Assembly: GCF_900215375.1 (NCBI RefSeq)
Contig: NZ_OBEF01000007.1
Coordinates: 62,001 to 126,000, forward strand
From: Enterobacter sp. CC120223-11
GTDB lineage: Bacteria; Pseudomonadota; Gammaproteobacteria; Enterobacterales; Enterobacteriaceae
Direction: 5' to 3'
DNA: 64,000 nucleotides
Under the pieces are notes generated by a model. It was not told the DNA's origin. It did not search any database and worked only from the letters and a program-made list of their open reading frames with translations. Position 1 is the first letter of the stretch. Each line of letters starts with the position of its first letter. A program made the translations under genes and the position numbers. Below, one piece after another: positions 1-11,954 of the stretch.

Positions 1-453
<453 letters not shown>

Positions 454-504
454 CGATTTTACCCCATCGTGATGTGGTTGTGGCAATCATAATTTGTTGA
501 TTGC

Positions 505-534
505 AAGGGGCAATATTTTATTGCCCTTTTATTT
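505..534 (+). terminator. Rho-independent terminator after dapB
   Basis: A perfect GGGCAATA/TATTGCCC stem with a TTT loop (508-526) is followed by a T-rich run (TTTTATTTTATT). It lies about 55 bases past the dapB stop and separates it from carAB. Confidence 0.85.
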
Positions 535-908
535 TATTGCTTCCATCATATTTTTATTGTTTTATCCATGAAATTGGAAGCAATCTCTTGTTTTGATGTT
601 GAGTAAATGTAAATTTTGACCATATGGTCCACTTTTTCACTTCCCCTCCGGCTGTTTTACACTTATCCTGGTGCGCAAGCGTTTCCTGAAAGGCTGTTAG
701 CTGATCTTTTTGCCTGCTTTACAGCGACGTATTGCCCAGTGGCGTGAAATAACATAAAAAATACCCGTCTTTACGTTGACTTTCTCCTCGTTAATCTCCA
801 GAATGCCGCCGTTTGCACGAAATTCGCGGGCAGCAGATTTGCGTTGATTCATCATACTGAGTGAATTAATATGCAAATAAACTGAGTGAATATTCTCTGG
901 AGGATGTT
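535..908 (+). promoter_or_regulatory. carAB control region
   Basis: This is the gene-free stretch between dapB and carA. In E. coli the same gap carries two tandem promoters: P1, pyrimidine-responsive, and P2, arginine-responsive. Here the last 60 bases closely match the E. coli P2 region and contain two ARG-box-like sequences (annotated separately). The upstream part is AT-rich and probably holds P1 with its IHF, PepA and PurR contacts, but I could not place those sites with confidence. Confidence 0.6.
862..900. promoter_or_regulatory. Tandem ARG boxes (ArgR operator) at carA P2
   Basis: Two imperfect 18-bp palindromes resemble the ARG-box consensus TGAAT-N8-ATTCA: TGAATTAATATGCAAATA at 862-879 and TGAGTGAATATTCTCTGG at 883-900. 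They are spaced 3 bp apart, as in paired ArgR operators, and end next to the ribosome-binding site of carA. From the family, arginine-bound ArgR hexamer would bind here and repress P2. Confidence 0.8.
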
Positions 909-2057
909 TTGATTAAGTCAGCGCTTTTGGTTCTGGAAGACGGAACCCAGTTTCACGGTCGGGCCATAGGGGCAACGGGTTCGGCGGTTGGGGAAGTCGT
1001 TTTCAATACTTCAATGACCGGTTATCAAGAAATCCTCACTGATCCTTCCTATTCCCGCCAAATCGTCACTCTCACTTATCCCCATATCGGTAATGTCGGC
1101 ACCAATGCTGCCGATGAAGAATCTTCCCAGGTACACGCTCAGGGCCTTATCATTCGCGACCTGCCGCTGATTGCCAGCAACTACCGCAGCACCGAAGACC
1201 TCTCGACCTACCTGAAGCGTCACAACATCGTGGCGATTGCCGATATCGACACCCGCAAGCTGACCCGCCTGCTGCGTGAAAAAGGCGCGCAGAACGGCTG
1301 CATCATCGCGGGCGACAACCTCGATGCGGCACTCGCGCTGGAGAAAGCGAAAGCCTTCCCGGGCCTGAACGGCATGGACCTGGCAAAAGAAGTGACCACG
1401 GCGGAAGCCTACAGCTGGACACAGGGCAGCTGGACGCTGGCAGGCGAACTGCCAGAAGCGAAGAAAGAAGAAGAGCTGCCGTTCCACGTGGTGGCTTACG
1501 ACTACGGTGCGAAGCGCAACATCCTGCGCATGCTGGTGGATCGCGGTTGCCGTCTGACGGTTGTTCCGGCGCAGACACCTGCTGAAGACGTGCTGAAGAT
1601 GAACCCGGACGGTATCTTCCTCTCCAACGGCCCGGGTGACCCGGCTCCGTGTGACTACGCGATTACCGCGATTGAGAAGTTCCTCTCCACCGACATTCCT
1701 GTGTTTGGCATCTGCCTCGGTCATCAGCTGCTGGCGCTGGCGAGCGGAGCCAAAACCATCAAGATGAAGTTCGGCCACCACGGCGGCAACCACCCGGTGA
1801 AAGACATCGATAACAACACCGTGATGATCACCGCGCAGAACCATGGTTTTGCGGTTGATGAAGCGTCGATGCCTGCCACGCTGCGCGTGACCCACAAGTC
1901 GCTGTTCGACGGCACCCTGCAGGGCATTCATCGCACCGACAAGCCGGCGTTCAGCTTCCAGGGTCACCCTGAAGCAAGCCCGGGCCCGCACGATGCCGCG
2001 CCGCTGTTCGACCACTTTATCGAACTTATCGAGCAATACCGTAAGACCGCTAAATAA
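909..2057 (+). CDS. carA: Carbamoyl-phosphate synthase small (glutaminase) subunit
   Basis: Glutamine amidotransferase subunit (382 aa, same as E. coli). It hydrolyses glutamine and passes ammonia to CarB for carbamoyl phosphate, the shared precursor of arginine and pyrimidines. The N-terminal CPSase small domain is followed by a class I GATase domain with the nucleophile Cys269 (FGICLGHQ) and His353/Glu355 (QGHPEAS). Translation starts at TTG (909) behind a strong GGAGGA site; E. coli carA also uses TTG, so the rare start looks conserved. It is followed after 18 bp by carB in one operon. Confidence 0.98.
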   Translation: MIKSALLVLEDGTQFHGRAIGATGSAVGEVVFNTSMTGYQEILTDPSYSRQIVTLTYPHIGNVGTNAADEESSQVHAQGLIIRDLPLIASNYRSTEDLSTYLKRHNIVAIADIDTRKLTRLLREKGAQNGCIIAGDNLDAALALEKAKAFPGLNGMDLAKEVTTAEAYSWTQGSWTLAGELPEAKKEEELPFHVVAYDYGAKRNILRMLVDRGCRLTVVPAQTPAEDVLKMNPDGIFLSNGPGDPAPCDYAITAIEKFLSTDIPVFGICLGHQLLALASGAKTIKMKFGHHGGNHPVKDIDNNTVMITAQNHGFAVDEASMPATLRVTHKSLFDGTLQGIHRTDKPAFSFQGHPEASPGPHDAAPLFDHFIELIEQYRKTAK

Positions 2058-2075
2058 TCAGGAGCCGAGAAGACC

Positions 2076-5000
2076 ATGCCAAAACGTACAGACATAAAAA
2101 GCATCCTGATCCTCGGCGCTGGCCCGATTGTTATCGGCCAGGCCTGCGAGTTCGACTACTCCGGTGCCCAGGCGTGTAAAGCGCTGCGCGAAGAGGGCTA
2201 CCGCGTCATTCTGGTGAACTCCAACCCGGCCACCATCATGACCGACCCGGAAATGGCCGATGCGACCTATATCGAGCCAATTCACTGGGAAGTGGTACGT
2301 AAAATCATCGAAAAAGAGCGTCCGGACGCGGTCCTGCCGACCATGGGCGGCCAGACTGCGCTGAACTGCGCGCTGGAGCTGGAGCGTCAGGGCGTGCTGG
2401 AAGAGTTCGGCGTGACCATGATTGGCGCCACCGCCGACGCCATTGATAAAGCTGAAGACCGCCGCCGTTTCGACGTGGCGATGAAGAAAATCGGCCTCGA
2501 TACCGCCCGTTCCGGTATCGCGCACAATATGGAAGAAGCGCTGGCGGTTGCCGCTGACGTGGGTTATCCGTGCATCATCCGTCCCTCCTTCACCATGGGC
2601 GGCACCGGCGGCGGCATCGCCTACAACCGTGAAGAGTTCGAAGAAATCTGCGCCCGCGGCCTGGATTTGTCGCCGACCAACGAGCTGCTGATTGACGAAT
2701 CCCTCATCGGCTGGAAAGAGTACGAGATGGAAGTGGTGCGTGATAAAAACGACAACTGCATCATCGTCTGCTCCATCGAAAACTTCGACGCTATGGGCAT
2801 TCACACGGGTGACTCCATCACCGTGGCTCCGGCCCAGACGCTGACCGATAAAGAATATCAAATCATGCGTAACGCCTCGATGGCGGTACTGCGTGAAATC
2901 GGCGTGGAAACCGGCGGCTCTAACGTCCAGTTCTCCGTGAACCCGAAAAACGGTCGTCTGATTGTTATCGAAATGAACCCGCGCGTCTCCCGCTCTTCAG
3001 CCCTGGCTTCCAAAGCAACCGGCTTCCCGATTGCTAAAGTGGCGGCGAAGCTGGCGGTGGGTTACACCCTCGACGAACTGATGAACGACATCACCGGCGG
3101 GCGCACTCCGGCCTCCTTTGAGCCGTCCATCGACTACGTTGTGACCAAAATCCCTCGCTTCAACTTCGAGAAGTTTGTTGGCGCGAACGACCGTCTGACC
3201 ACCCAGATGAAATCCGTCGGCGAAGTGATGGCGATTGGCCGCACTCAGCAGGAATCCTTGCAGAAAGCGCTGCGCGGCCTGGAAGTGGGCGCCACCGGTT
3301 TCGACCCGAAAGTGAGCCTGGATGACCCGGAAGCGCTGACTAAAATCCGTCGCGAGCTGAAAGATGCTGGTGCCGAGCGTATCTGGTACATCGCCGATGC
3401 GTTCCGCGCAGGCCTCTCCGTGGACGGCGTCTTCAACCTGACCAACGTGGACCGCTGGTTCTTGGTACAGATTGAAGAGCTGGTTCGTCTGGAAGAGAAA
3501 GTGGCAGAAGTCGGCATCACCGGCCTCGACGCTGACTTCCTGCGTCAGCTTAAGCGTAAAGGCTTTGCCGATGCGCGTCTGGCGAAACTGGCCGGCGTGC
3601 GCGAGTCCGAAGTGCGTAAGCTGCGTGACCAGTACAATCTGCACCCGGTCTACAAACGTGTGGACACCTGCGCCGCAGAATTTGCGACAGACACCGCGTA
3701 CATGTACTCCACGTATGAAGAAGAGTGCGAAGCGAACCCGTCCACCGACCGTGACAAAATCATGGTTCTCGGCGGCGGCCCGAACCGTATCGGCCAGGGG
3801 ATCGAGTTCGACTACTGCTGCGTACACGCCTCGCTGGCGCTGCGCGAAGACGGCTACGAGACCATCATGGTCAACTGTAACCCGGAAACCGTCTCCACCG
3901 ACTACGACACCTCCGACCGCCTGTACTTCGAGCCTGTCACCTTTGAAGACGTGCTGGAAATCGTGCGTATCGAGAAGCCTAAGGGCGTTATTGTGCAGTA
4001 CGGCGGCCAGACTCCGCTGAAGCTGGCGCGTGCGCTGGAAGCCGCTGGCGTGCCAGTTATCGGCACCAGCCCGGACGCTATCGACCGTGCAGAAGACCGT
4101 GAGCGCTTCCAGCAGGCGGTTGACCGTCTGAAGCTGAAGCAGCCTGCTAACGCCACCGTCACCACCATCGAAATGGCGGTAGAGAAAGCGAAAGACATCG
4201 GCTATCCGCTGGTGGTTCGCCCGTCCTACGTGCTGGGCGGCCGTGCGATGGAAATCGTTTATGACGAAGCTGACCTGCGTCGCTACTTCCAGACCGCAGT
4301 CAGCGTGTCCAACGATGCACCAGTGCTGCTGGACCGCTTCCTGGACGACGCGGTAGAAGTGGACGTGGACGCTATCTGCGACGGCGAAAGCGTGCTGATT
4401 GGCGGCATCATGGAGCACATCGAGCAGGCGGGCGTGCACTCGGGCGACTCCGCGTGCTCTCTGCCAGCCTACACCCTGAGCAAAGAGATTCAGGACGTGA
4501 TGCGCGAGCAGGTGCAGAAACTGGCCTTCGAGCTGCAGGTACGTGGCCTGATGAACGTGCAGTTCGCGGTGAAAGACAACGAAGTCTACCTGATTGAAGT
4601 GAACCCACGTGCGGCGCGTACTGTCCCGTTCGTCTCTAAAGCCACCGGCCTGCCGCTGGCGAAAGTGGCGGCGCGCGTGATGGTTGGTCAGTCGCTGAAG
4701 CAGCAGGGCCACACCGAAGAAATCATTCCGCCGTACTACTCAGTGAAAGAAGTTGTGCTGCCGTTCAACAAGTTCCCGGGCGTTGACCCACTGTTAGGGC
4801 CAGAAATGCGCTCTACCGGGGAAGTGATGGGCGTGGGCCGCACCTTCGCAGAAGCCTTTGCCAAAGCGCAGCTCGGCAGTAACTCCACCATGAAGAAGCA
4901 GGGCCGTGCGCTGCTCTCCGTGCGTGAAGGTGACAAAGAGCGCGTGGTGGACCTGGCCGCGAAGCTGCTGAAGCAGGGCTTCGAACTGGATGCCACTCAC

Positions 5001-5300
5001 GGTACCGCAGTGGTGCTGGGCGAAGCTGGTATCAACCCGCGTCTGGTGAACAAGGTGCATGAGGGTCGTCCGCACATTCAGGACCGTATCAAGAATGGCG
5101 AGTACACCTACATCATTAACACCACCGCAGGCCGCCAGGCGATTGAAGACTCCAAGCTGATTCGCCGCAGCGCGCTGCAGTACAAAGTACATTATGACAC
5201 CACCCTAAACGGCGGTTTCGCAACAGCCATGGCGCTGAACGCGGACGCCACCGAGAAGGTGATTTCAGTGCAGGAAATGCACGCGCAAATCGGGAAGTAA
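2076..5300 (+). CDS. carB: Carbamoyl-phosphate synthase large subunit
   Basis: Synthetase subunit (1074 aa; E. coli 1073). It phosphorylates bicarbonate, joins ammonia from CarA, and phosphorylates carbamate. The internal duplication is visible: two ATP-grasp halves, each opening with a similar nucleotide-binding stretch ([12 protein letters not shown] near residue 11 and [11 protein letters not shown] near residue 560) and each containing an ENPR-like EMNPR/EVNPR metal site. The C-terminal MGS-like domain (from about residue 935) carries allosteric control by UMP, IMP and ornithine. It is co-transcribed with carA. No frame problems were seen. Confidence 0.98.
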   Translation: MPKRTDIKSILILGAGPIVIGQACEFDYSGAQACKALREEGYRVILVNSNPATIMTDPEMADATYIEPIHWEVVRKIIEKERPDAVLPTMGGQTALNCALELERQGVLEEFGVTMIGATADAIDKAEDRRRFDVAMKKIGLDTARSGIAHNMEEALAVAADVGYPCIIRPSFTMGGTGGGIAYNREEFEEICARGLDLSPTNELLIDESLIGWKEYEMEVVRDKNDNCIIVCSIENFDAMGIHTGDSITVAPAQTLTDKEYQIMRNASMAVLREIGVETGGSNVQFSVNPKNGRLIVIEMNPRVSRSSALASKATGFPIAKVAAKLAVGYTLDELMNDITGGRTPASFEPSIDYVVTKIPRFNFEKFVGANDRLTTQMKSVGEVMAIGRTQQESLQKALRGLEVGATGFDPKVSLDDPEALTKIRRELKDAGAERIWYIADAFRAGLSVDGVFNLTNVDRWFLVQIEELVRLEEKVAEVGITGLDADFLRQLKRKGFADARLAKLAGVRESEVRKLRDQYNLHPVYKRVDTCAAEFATDTAYMYSTYEEECEANPSTDRDKIMVLGGGPNRIGQGIEFDYCCVHASLALREDGYETIMVNCNPETVSTDYDTSDRLYFEPVTFEDVLEIVRIEKPKGVIVQYGGQTPLKLARALEAAGVPVIGTSPDAIDRAEDRERFQQAVDRLKLKQPANATVTTIEMAVEKAKDIGYPLVVRPSYVLGGRAMEIVYDEADLRRYFQTAVSVSNDAPVLLDRFLDDAVEVDVDAICDGESVLIGGIMEHIEQAGVHSGDSACSLPAYTLSKEIQDVMREQVQKLAFELQVRGLMNVQFAVKDNEVYLIEVNPRAARTVPFVSKATGLPLAKVAARVMVGQSLKQQGHTEEIIPPYYSVKEVVLPFNKFPGVDPLLGPEMRSTGEVMGVGRTFAEAFAKAQLGSNSTMKKQGRALLSVREGDKERVVDLAAKLLKQGFELDATHGTAVVLGEAGINPRLVNKVHEGRPHIQDRIKNGEYTYIINTTAGRQAIEDSKLIRRSALQYKVHYDTTLNGGFATAMALNADATEKVISVQEMHAQIGK

Positions 5301-5311
5301 TCCTCCTGATG

Positions 5312-5370
5312 GCCGGATGAGCGTTAGCGTCATCCGGCAATTTGCCCGGCGGCGCGACGCTTGCCGGGCC
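5312..5370. repeat. REP-type palindromes after carB
   Basis: Two adjacent imperfect palindromes: GCCGGATGA...TCATCCGGC (5312-5338) and GCCCGGC...GCCGGGC (about 5345-5370). This is the arrangement of enterobacterial REP/BIME elements, which are found at operon ends and can stabilise the upstream 3' end. Two related units occur elsewhere in the window (8831-8897 and 23623-23688). Confidence 0.7.
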
Positions 5371-5491
5371 CACAAAACACCACAACTCCCGCCTTACATC
5401 TTCAGAACCTTCTGGTTTTCCATCTGTGCTCAGTCAGTTAGCCTAAAATGGTTAGCGAGAAAACTATTAATGCATAGCACGGGAGAACACC

Positions 5492-5725
5492 ATGCGTACC
5501 AACCTTCTTTTTACTTCTTTATTCACTGCCGCAGCTCTGTTTACCGTAGCAGGCTGTTCGTCCAATCAGGCGGTGAAAACCACCGACGGCAAAACCATCG
5601 TCACCGACGGCAAACCTGAAGTCGATGGCGACACCGGTCTGGTCTCCTACAAAAACGCTGAAACGGGTAAAACCGAGCAAATTAACCGTGACCAGGTGAA
5701 ATCGATGGGCGAATTAGATAACTAA
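5492..5725 (+). CDS. YgdI/YgdR-family small lipoprotein (DUF903)
   Basis: A 77-residue protein with a lipoprotein signal peptide. A hydrophobic N-terminal stretch ends in a TVAGC lipobox with Cys22 as the lipidated residue, leaving a mature domain of about 56 aa. That domain (DGKTIVTDGKPEVDGDTGLV...) has the small beta-rich DUF903 look of YgdI, YgdR and YdgH-type lipoproteins. Function is unknown. Asp is absent just after the Cys (CSSN), so outer-membrane sorting by Lol is expected. It is a monocistronic gene between carB and kefF, where E. coli K-12 carries the cai and fix genes. Confidence 0.88.
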   Translation: MRTNLLFTSLFTAAALFTVAGCSSNQAVKTTDGKTIVTDGKPEVDGDTGLVSYKNAETGKTEQINRDQVKSMGELDN

Positions 5726-5829
5726 TTCAGTTTTATCGACCGTTAACGGCACAAATCTTCACTGTTAGCCTGGGGCTGAACTGTCTACACTTTGCTGATA
5801 ACACAAAGCAGGGCAAAACAGGCTAACAG

Positions 5830-6360
5830 ATGATTTTGATTATTTATGCACATCCCTATCCGCAGCATTCGCATGCGAATAAGCGGATGCTTGAGCAGGC
5901 AAGGGAAATCGACGGGGTAGAAATCCGTTCGCTTTATCATCTCTATCCTGATTTCAATATCGATATCGCCGCTGAGCAGGAAGCGCTTTCCCGCGCCGAC
6001 CTGGTTATCTGGCAGCATCCGATGCAGTGGTACAGCGTACCGCCGCTCCTCAAACTCTGGATCGACAAAGTCCTTTCTCACGGCTGGGCCTACGGGCACG
6101 GCGGCACGGCGCTGCGCGGCAAAAGCCTGATGTGGGCGGTCACCACCGGCGGCGGCGAAGATCATTTTGCCATTGGCGACTTCCCGGGCTTTGACATCCT
6201 TGCTCAGCCGCTACAGGCGACTGCACTTTACTGCGGCCTGAACTGGCTGCCGCCTTTTGCCATGCACTGCACCTTTATCTGCGACGACGAAACCCTGGTC
6301 GCGCAGGCCCGTCACTATAAACAACGTCTGCTGGAGTGGCAGGAGGTGCATCATGGATAG
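5830..6360 (+). CDS. kefF: KefC ancillary quinone oxidoreductase (KefF)
   Basis: Flavodoxin-like NAD(P)H dehydrogenase (quinone), 176 aa as in E. coli. It is the cytoplasmic partner needed for full activity of the KefC potassium efflux system. The N-terminus [17 protein letters not shown] is the FMN-binding loop of the NQO1/MdaB family, and the [21 protein letters not shown] stretch is a family signature. The gene overlaps kefC by 8 bp, so the two are probably translationally coupled. Confidence 0.95.
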   Translation: MILIIYAHPYPQHSHANKRMLEQAREIDGVEIRSLYHLYPDFNIDIAAEQEALSRADLVIWQHPMQWYSVPPLLKLWIDKVLSHGWAYGHGGTALRGKSLMWAVTTGGGEDHFAIGDFPGFDILAQPLQATALYCGLNWLPPFAMHCTFICDDETLVAQARHYKQRLLEWQEVHHG

Positions 6361-8218
6361 CCATACGCTCATTCAGGCTCTGATCTATCTTGGTTCGGCA
6401 GCATTGATTGTGCCAATTGCGGTGCGCCTTGGGCTGGGATCCGTGCTCGGCTATCTGATCGCGGGCTGCATTATCGGCCCCTGGGGGTTACGTTTGGTGA
6501 CGGACGCCGAATCCATCCTGCACTTCGCTGAAATCGGCGTGGTGCTGATGCTGTTTGTGATTGGCCTTGAGCTTGATCCACAGCGTTTATGGAAGCTGCG
6601 TGCCTCGGTATTTGGCGGCGGTGCTTTGCAGATGGTGGCCTGCGGCGCGCTGATTGGCGTTTTTTGTATGCTGCTCGGCCTCGACTGGAAGATAGCGGAG
6701 CTTATCGGCATGACGCTGGCGCTCTCCTCAACGGCCATCGCCATGCAGGCGATGAACGAACGTAACCTGACGGTTTCCCAACTCGGACGCAGTGCTTTTG
6801 CGGTGCTGCTGTTCCAGGATATCGCCGCGATCCCCCTGGTGGCGATGATCCCTCTGCTGGCCGCGAGCGGCGCGTCTACCACGCTTGCGGCATTCGGTCT
6901 GTCGGCGCTGAAAGTGGCGGGCGCATTGGTGCTGGTCATCCTGCTGGGCCGCTATGTGACTCGCCCTGTGCTGCGCTTTGTGGCCCGCTCCGGCCTGCGT
7001 GAAGTGTTCAGTGCCGTCGCGCTGTTCCTGGTTTTCGGCTTCGGTCTGCTGCTCGAAGAAGTAGGCTTGTCGATGGCGATGGGCGCGTTTTTAGCGGGCG
7101 TGCTGCTGGCAAGCTCCGAGTATCGCCACGCGCTTGAAAGTGATATCGAGCCTTTCAAGGGGCTGCTGCTGGGGTTGTTCTTTATCGGCGTTGGGATGTC
7201 TATCGACTTCGGTACGCTGGTGACGCACCCGTTACGCATTCTTATCCTGCTGGCGGGCTTCCTGCTCATTAAAGCCGCTATGCTTTGGCTTATCGCCCGT
7301 CCACTGGGGGTGCCAAAAGCACAACGCCGCTGGTTTGCCGTGCTGTTAGGGCAAGGGAGTGAATTTGCGTTCGTGGTCTTTGGTGCAGCACAGATGGCCA
7401 ACGTGCTCGATCCCGAGTGGGCGAAGGCGTTGACGCTTGCCGTCGCGCTGTCGATGGCGTCCACGCCAATCCTGCTGGTGCTGCTGTCGCGGCTGGATAA
7501 ATCCAAAAGCGGCGACGAGCGCGAAGCCGATGAAATCGATGAAGAACAGCCGCGCGTGATCATTGCCGGGTTTGGCCGCTTCGGCCAGATCACCGGGCGA
7601 CTGCTGCTCTCCAGCGGCGTCAAAATGGTGATTCTCGATCACGATCCGGATCATGTGGATACGCTGCGCAAGTTCGACATGAAAGTGTTTTATGGGGATG
7701 CCACGCGAGTCGATATGCTGGAATCGGCAGGTGCTGCGCGGGCAGAAGTATTAATCAACGCGATAGACGATCCGAAAACCAACCTCGAACTGACGGAGTT
7801 GGCGAAAGAGCACTTCCCGCATCTGCGAATCATCGCCCGCGCCCGCGATATCGATCACTATATTCAGCTGCGCCAGGCAGGCATCGAGGCACCGGAGCGT
7901 GAAACCTTTGAGGGTGCGTTGAAGTCAGGCCGTTTGGCGCTGGAAGCGCTGGGGCTTGGGGCATATGAGGCCCGCGAGCGTGCGGATGTCTTCCGCCGCT
8001 TTAACGTAAGCATGGTCGAAGAGATGGTGGATATGGCAGAAGAGGATGATGCCTCCTTCGCGGCGGTGTTCAAGCGCACCAGCGCGATGCTGACCGACAT
8101 CATCAACGAAGACCGCAGTAATATGTCTATTATCCAGCGCCACGGCTGGCAAGGGACGGAAGAGGGGAAGCACACCGGAAACCCGGCAGACGAACCTGAA
8201 ACGAAACCTTCGGTTTAA
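6353..8218 (+). CDS. kefC: Glutathione-regulated potassium-efflux antiporter KefC
   Basis: K+/H+ efflux protein (621 aa from ATG 6353; E. coli 620) that acidifies the cytoplasm during electrophile stress. About a dozen hydrophobic segments of the CPA2 (monovalent cation:proton antiporter-2) fold occupy the first 380 residues. A charged linker follows, then a RCK/TrkA-N domain with a Rossmann motif (GFGRFGQ) that binds glutathione or its adducts. I chose ATG 6353, inside the last codons of kefF, because it gives the family length; the frame itself is open further upstream. The tail is rich in charged residues. Confidence 0.96.
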   Translation: MDSHTLIQALIYLGSAALIVPIAVRLGLGSVLGYLIAGCIIGPWGLRLVTDAESILHFAEIGVVLMLFVIGLELDPQRLWKLRASVFGGGALQMVACGALIGVFCMLLGLDWKIAELIGMTLALSSTAIAMQAMNERNLTVSQLGRSAFAVLLFQDIAAIPLVAMIPLLAASGASTTLAAFGLSALKVAGALVLVILLGRYVTRPVLRFVARSGLREVFSAVALFLVFGFGLLLEEVGLSMAMGAFLAGVLLASSEYRHALESDIEPFKGLLLGLFFIGVGMSIDFGTLVTHPLRILILLAGFLLIKAAMLWLIARPLGVPKAQRRWFAVLLGQGSEFAFVVFGAAQMANVLDPEWAKALTLAVALSMASTPILLVLLSRLDKSKSGDEREADEIDEEQPRVIIAGFGRFGQITGRLLLSSGVKMVILDHDPDHVDTLRKFDMKVFYGDATRVDMLESAGAARAEVLINAIDDPKTNLELTELAKEHFPHLRIIARARDIDHYIQLRQAGIEAPERETFEGALKSGRLALEALGLGAYEARERADVFRRFNVSMVEEMVDMAEEDDASFAAVFKRTSAMLTDIINEDRSNMSIIQRHGWQGTEEGKHTGNPADEPETKPSV

Positions 8219-8229
8219 CGGGCACTTAG

Positions 8230-8811
<582 letters not shown>

Positions 8812-8830
8812 ACTGCGTCAGAGCTGATGT

Positions 8831-8897
8831 TGTAGCCCCGGTTAGCGTAGCGCCACCGGGGTTATTGCCCGATGGCGCTACGCTTATCAGGCCTACA
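8831..8897. repeat. REP/BIME-like inverted repeat between folA and apaH
   Basis: A 12-bp perfect inverted pair, AGCGTAGCGCCA (8844-8855) and TGGCGCTACGCT (8873-8884), is nested in a larger element starting TGTAGCC and ending GGCCTACA. It lies exactly between the convergent stops of folA and apaH, where it could serve as a bidirectional 3'-end structure. Confidence 0.75.
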
Positions 8898-8909
8898 GAA
8901 AACCTTTTC

Positions 8910-9758
8910 TTAAGAAGCAACCGCCTCGTCTTCACCCAAATCCAGATGGCGATTTGATGGCTGGACAAAGTACTGTTTGTCTTCCCAACGCAGGCACGTC
9001 AGCTCTCCGCCCCAGCAGCAACCCGTATCCAGCGCATAAACGCCTTCCGGCGTACCCTTACCTTCAAGCGATGCCCAGTGACCGAAAATGACGCTGTACG
9101 CTTCCGTGACCGGGGCTGGAATGGCGAACCACGGCTTCAGCGGCGCAGGTGCATTCTCCGGCGACTCTTTGGTGTACATGTCGAGCTGACCGTTGGGGAA
9201 GCAGTAACGCATGCGGGTAAACGCGTTGGTGATGAAGCGCAGGCGTGCAAGGCCTGAGAGCTCCGGCGTCCAGTGGTTTGGCAGATCGCCGTACATGGCA
9301 TCGAGGAAGAAAGGATAAGAATCGCTGCACAAAACCGCTTCGACATCGCGGGCGCACAGCTCTGCGGTTTCCAGATCCCACTGTGGGGTGATCCCCGCGT
9401 GGGCCATCACCAGCTTTTTCTCTTTATCCACCTGCAACAGCGGCTGGCGACGCAGCCAGTTCAGCAGTTCGTCGGCATCGGGTGCTTCCAGCAGCGGCGT
9501 CAGTCTGTCCTTCGGCTTGTTACGGCTGATCCCGGCGAAGACCGCCAGCAGATGCAGATCGTGATTGCCGAGGACCAGGCGCACGCTGTCGCCCAGAGAC
9601 TTCACGTAGCGCAGCACGTCAAGCGAGGCTGGGCCACGCGCAACGAGATCGCCCGTCAGCCATAATTCGTCCTGTCCCGGCTGAAACGCAACCTGCTTTA
9701 ATAACGCGATCAGTTCATCGTAGCAGCCGTGAACGTCGCCAATTAGGTATGTACTCAT
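8910..9758 (-). CDS. apaH: Diadenosine tetraphosphatase, symmetrical
   Basis: Splits Ap4A to two ADP and also removes Np4 caps from RNA (known of the family). Length is 282 aa (E. coli 280). Metallophosphatase motifs are visible: GDVHGCYDE near the start, DLVARGP, and GNHDLHLL near residue 65. The start is ATG 9758 ([11 protein letters not shown]); the frame extends further upstream but that extension has no family counterpart. It is the last gene of the lptD-surA-pdxA-rsmA-apaG-apaH operon, 4 bp after apaG. Confidence 0.97.
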   Translation of the reverse strand: MSTYLIGDVHGCYDELIALLKQVAFQPGQDELWLTGDLVARGPASLDVLRYVKSLGDSVRLVLGNHDLHLLAVFAGISRNKPKDRLTPLLEAPDADELLNWLRRQPLLQVDKEKKLVMAHAGITPQWDLETAELCARDVEAVLCSDSYPFFLDAMYGDLPNHWTPELSGLARLRFITNAFTRMRYCFPNGQLDMYTKESPENAPAPLKPWFAIPAPVTEAYSVIFGHWASLEGKGTPEGVYALDTGCCWGGELTCLRWEDKQYFVQPSNRHLDLGEDEAVAS

Positions 9759-9762
9759 TTTA

Positions 9763-10140
9763 TCAATGGATGAGTGCTGGCACGGCCAGACGGAAAACGG
9801 GAATATCGATGCTGAACGGATTGCCTTCAGCATCGATCATTTCATAGTGACCCTGCATGGTGCCGAGCGGCGTTTCCAGCACGGCACCGCTGGTGTACTG
9901 GTATTCGCCACCTGGCTCGATGTGCGGTTGTACGCCGACCACGCCTTCACCCTGAACTTCGGTTTCACGACCGTGGGCGTTGGTAATCAGCCAGTAGCGG
10001 CCAAGCAGCTGCACCGATCCTCGCCCCAGATTGCGAATGCTGACCGTATAGGCAAACACATAGCGTTCATCTTCCGGTGAGGACTGTGCCTCAATGTAGA
10101 CGCTTTGGACCTGGACACAGACGCGGGGCGAATTGATCAT
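9763..10140 (-). CDS. apaG: ApaG protein
   Basis: A small all-beta protein (125 aa, as in E. coli) with an immunoglobulin/fibronectin III-like fold. Its molecular role remains poorly defined, although it is linked genetically to apaH and to Co2+ resistance. The family signature [19 protein letters not shown] is present near residues 35-55. It starts 3 bp after the rsmA stop and ends 4 bp before apaH, so it is translated within the same mRNA. Confidence 0.96.
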   Translation of the reverse strand: MINSPRVCVQVQSVYIEAQSSPEDERYVFAYTVSIRNLGRGSVQLLGRYWLITNAHGRETEVQGEGVVGVQPHIEPGGEYQYTSGAVLETPLGTMQGHYEMIDAEGNPFSIDIPVFRLAVPALIH

Positions 10141-10143
10141 GGT

Positions 10144-10968
10144 TTAGCTCTCCTTCGTAGGCGCATTCTCTGACAGCCAGTTCGCCAAACGGCAGTACTG
10201 CTCAACAGAGATGTTTTCAGCACGCATTGCCGGGTCAACGCCGAGTTCGGTCAACAATTCGACAGAGAAGAGGTTGCCGAGGCTGTTGCGAATGGTTTTA
10301 CGGCGCTGGTTGAACGCTTCAGTGGTGATTCTGCTTAGCACGCGTACGTCTTTAACCGGGTAAGGCTTATTGCTGCCGTGTGGCACCAGACGAACAACGG
10401 CGGAATCCACTTTTGGCGGCGGCGTAAAGGCTGTCGGCGGCACTTCCAGCACAGGTATCACGTTGCAGTAGTACTGCGCCATGACGCTTAATCGACCATA
10501 CGCCTTACTGTTTGGCCCTGCAACCAGACGATTCACCACCTCTTTTTGCAGCATGAAGTGCATGTCGGCGATGGCATCAGTATAGCTAAACAGGTGGAAC
10601 ATCAGCGGGGTAGAGATATTGTACGGCAGGTTGCCGAACACGCGCAGCGGCTGGCCCATCTCATTCGACAGGTTGCCGAAGTCCATGGTCATGGCATCCT
10701 GCTGAAAAATAGTGAGCTTTGGCCCAAGGAACGGATGCGTTTGCAGGCGAGCTGCCAGGTCGCGGTCGAGCTCGATAACCGTCAGCTTGTCCAGACGTTC
10801 GCCAACGGGTTCGGTCAGCGCGGCGAGGCCGGGACCGATTTCAACCATCGCCTGACCTTTCTGCGGATTGATGGCCGAGACAATGCTGTTGATCACAAAC
10901 TGATCGTTGAGGAAGTTTTGCCCGAAGCGTTTACGGGCTAAGTGGCCCTGATGGACTCGATTATTCAT
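10144..10968 (-). CDS. rsmA: 16S rRNA (adenine1518/1519-N6)-dimethyltransferase
   Basis: KsgA/RsmA (274 aa; E. coli 273) dimethylates two adjacent adenines in helix 45 of 16S rRNA late in 30S assembly. Its loss gives kasugamycin resistance. The SAM-binding motif [13 protein letters not shown] and the catalytic NLPYNIS motif are intact. Its ATG overlaps the pdxA stop by 4 bp (ATGA), typical of coupling in this operon. Confidence 0.97.
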   Translation of the reverse strand: MNNRVHQGHLARKRFGQNFLNDQFVINSIVSAINPQKGQAMVEIGPGLAALTEPVGERLDKLTVIELDRDLAARLQTHPFLGPKLTIFQQDAMTMDFGNLSNEMGQPLRVFGNLPYNISTPLMFHLFSYTDAIADMHFMLQKEVVNRLVAGPNSKAYGRLSVMAQYYCNVIPVLEVPPTAFTPPPKVDSAVVRLVPHGSNKPYPVKDVRVLSRITTEAFNQRRKTIRNSLGNLFSVELLTELGVDPAMRAENISVEQYCRLANWLSENAPTKES

Positions 10969-11954
10969 TGAGAGTTAACAATCATTTTGATGGCGAGATT
11001 AAGCGCCGTAATAAAACTGCCGACGTTTGCTATACCGTGGCCCGCCAGTTCAAGCGCGGTGCCGTGGTCAACGGACGTACGGATAAAAGGTAAACCGAGC
11101 GTAATGTTCACTGCGCGGCCGAAACCCTGGTATTTTAGCACGGGGAGGCCCTGATCGTGGTACATCGCGAGCACCGCGTCGGCATGGTCGAGATATTTTG
11201 GCTGGAAAAGGGTATCCGCAGGCAGCGGGCCGCTCAGATTCATGCCCTTTGCGCGCATCTCTTCGAGCACAGGAATGATCGTGTCGATCTCTTCCATACC
11301 CATATGCCCGCCTTCGCCTGCGTGAGGATTCAGGCCGCAAACCAGAATGTGCGGCGCCTGGATCCCAAACTTAGTTTGCAGATCGCCATGCAGGATAGCG
11401 ATAACTTCGCGCAGCAGGTCGGCGGTGATGGCTTCGCTGATCGCTTTAAGCGGCAGGTGCGTTGTCGCCAGCGCCACGCGAAGCTCTTCCGTCGCCAGCA
11501 TCATCACCACTTTCTGCGTACCGGAGCGCTCTTCAAAGAATTCGGTGTGCCCAATAAACGGGATCCCGGCATCGTTGATAATGCTCTTCTGCACCGGGCC
11601 GGTGATCAGCGCGGCAAACTCGCCGTTCGTTGCTCCGTCACAGGCGCGGGCCAGGGTTTCGACAACGTAGGCCCCGTTTTGCACGTTCAGCGTGCCAGGG
11701 GTAACAGAGGCATGGAGCGGGACGGAAAGCAGGGTAAGGGTACCGGCCTTTTGCGGCACAGGCGTGCTACCAGCAAGGTAGGGCAGGAGCGTTAACGGCA
11801 AACCGAGCATTGCTGCCCGGTCTGTTAGAAGCTTTTCATCGGCACACACCACCAGTTCAACGGGCCAGTCGAGCTGCGCCAGCTGCACTACGAGGTCTGG
11901 ACCAATCCCGGCGGGTTCGCCGGGAGTGATAACCACACGTTGGGGTTGTGTCAT
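10965..11954 (-). CDS. pdxA: 4-hydroxythreonine-4-phosphate dehydrogenase
   Basis: NAD-dependent enzyme of pyridoxal 5'-phosphate synthesis (329 aa, as in E. coli). It converts 4-phosphohydroxy-L-threonine to the aminoketone used by PdxJ. The N-terminal [12 protein letters not shown] motif and the metal-binding histidine regions ([24 protein letters not shown]) are conserved. Start and stop both overlap neighbours: TGATG with surA and ATGA with rsmA. Coupling of vitamin B6 synthesis to surA is an old operon feature of enterobacteria. Confidence 0.97.
   Translation of the reverse strand: MTQPQRVVITPGEPAGIGPDLVVQLAQLDWPVELVVCADEKLLTDRAAMLGLPLTLLPYLAGSTPVPQKAGTLTLLSVPLHASVTPGTLNVQNGAYVVETLARACDGATNGEFAALITGPVQKSIINDAGIPFIGHTEFFEERSGTQKVVMMLATEELRVALATTHLPLKAISEAITADLLREVIAILHGDLQTKFGIQAPHILVCGLNPHAGEGGHMGMEEIDTIIPVLEEMRAKGMNLSGPLPADTLFQPKYLDHADAVLAMYHDQGLPVLKYQGFGRAVNITLGLPFIRTSVDHGTALELAGHGIANVGSFITALNLAIKMIVNSQ

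Noticed and set aside
1011-2036. Long minus-strand open frame opposite carA (and similar ones opposite carB 2997-4712 and rapA 17448-19742)
   Set aside because: These mirror highly expressed genes whose codon use leaves few stops on the opposite strand. Their predicted proteins are His/Arg/Val-rich and match no family I recognise, with no ribosome sites.
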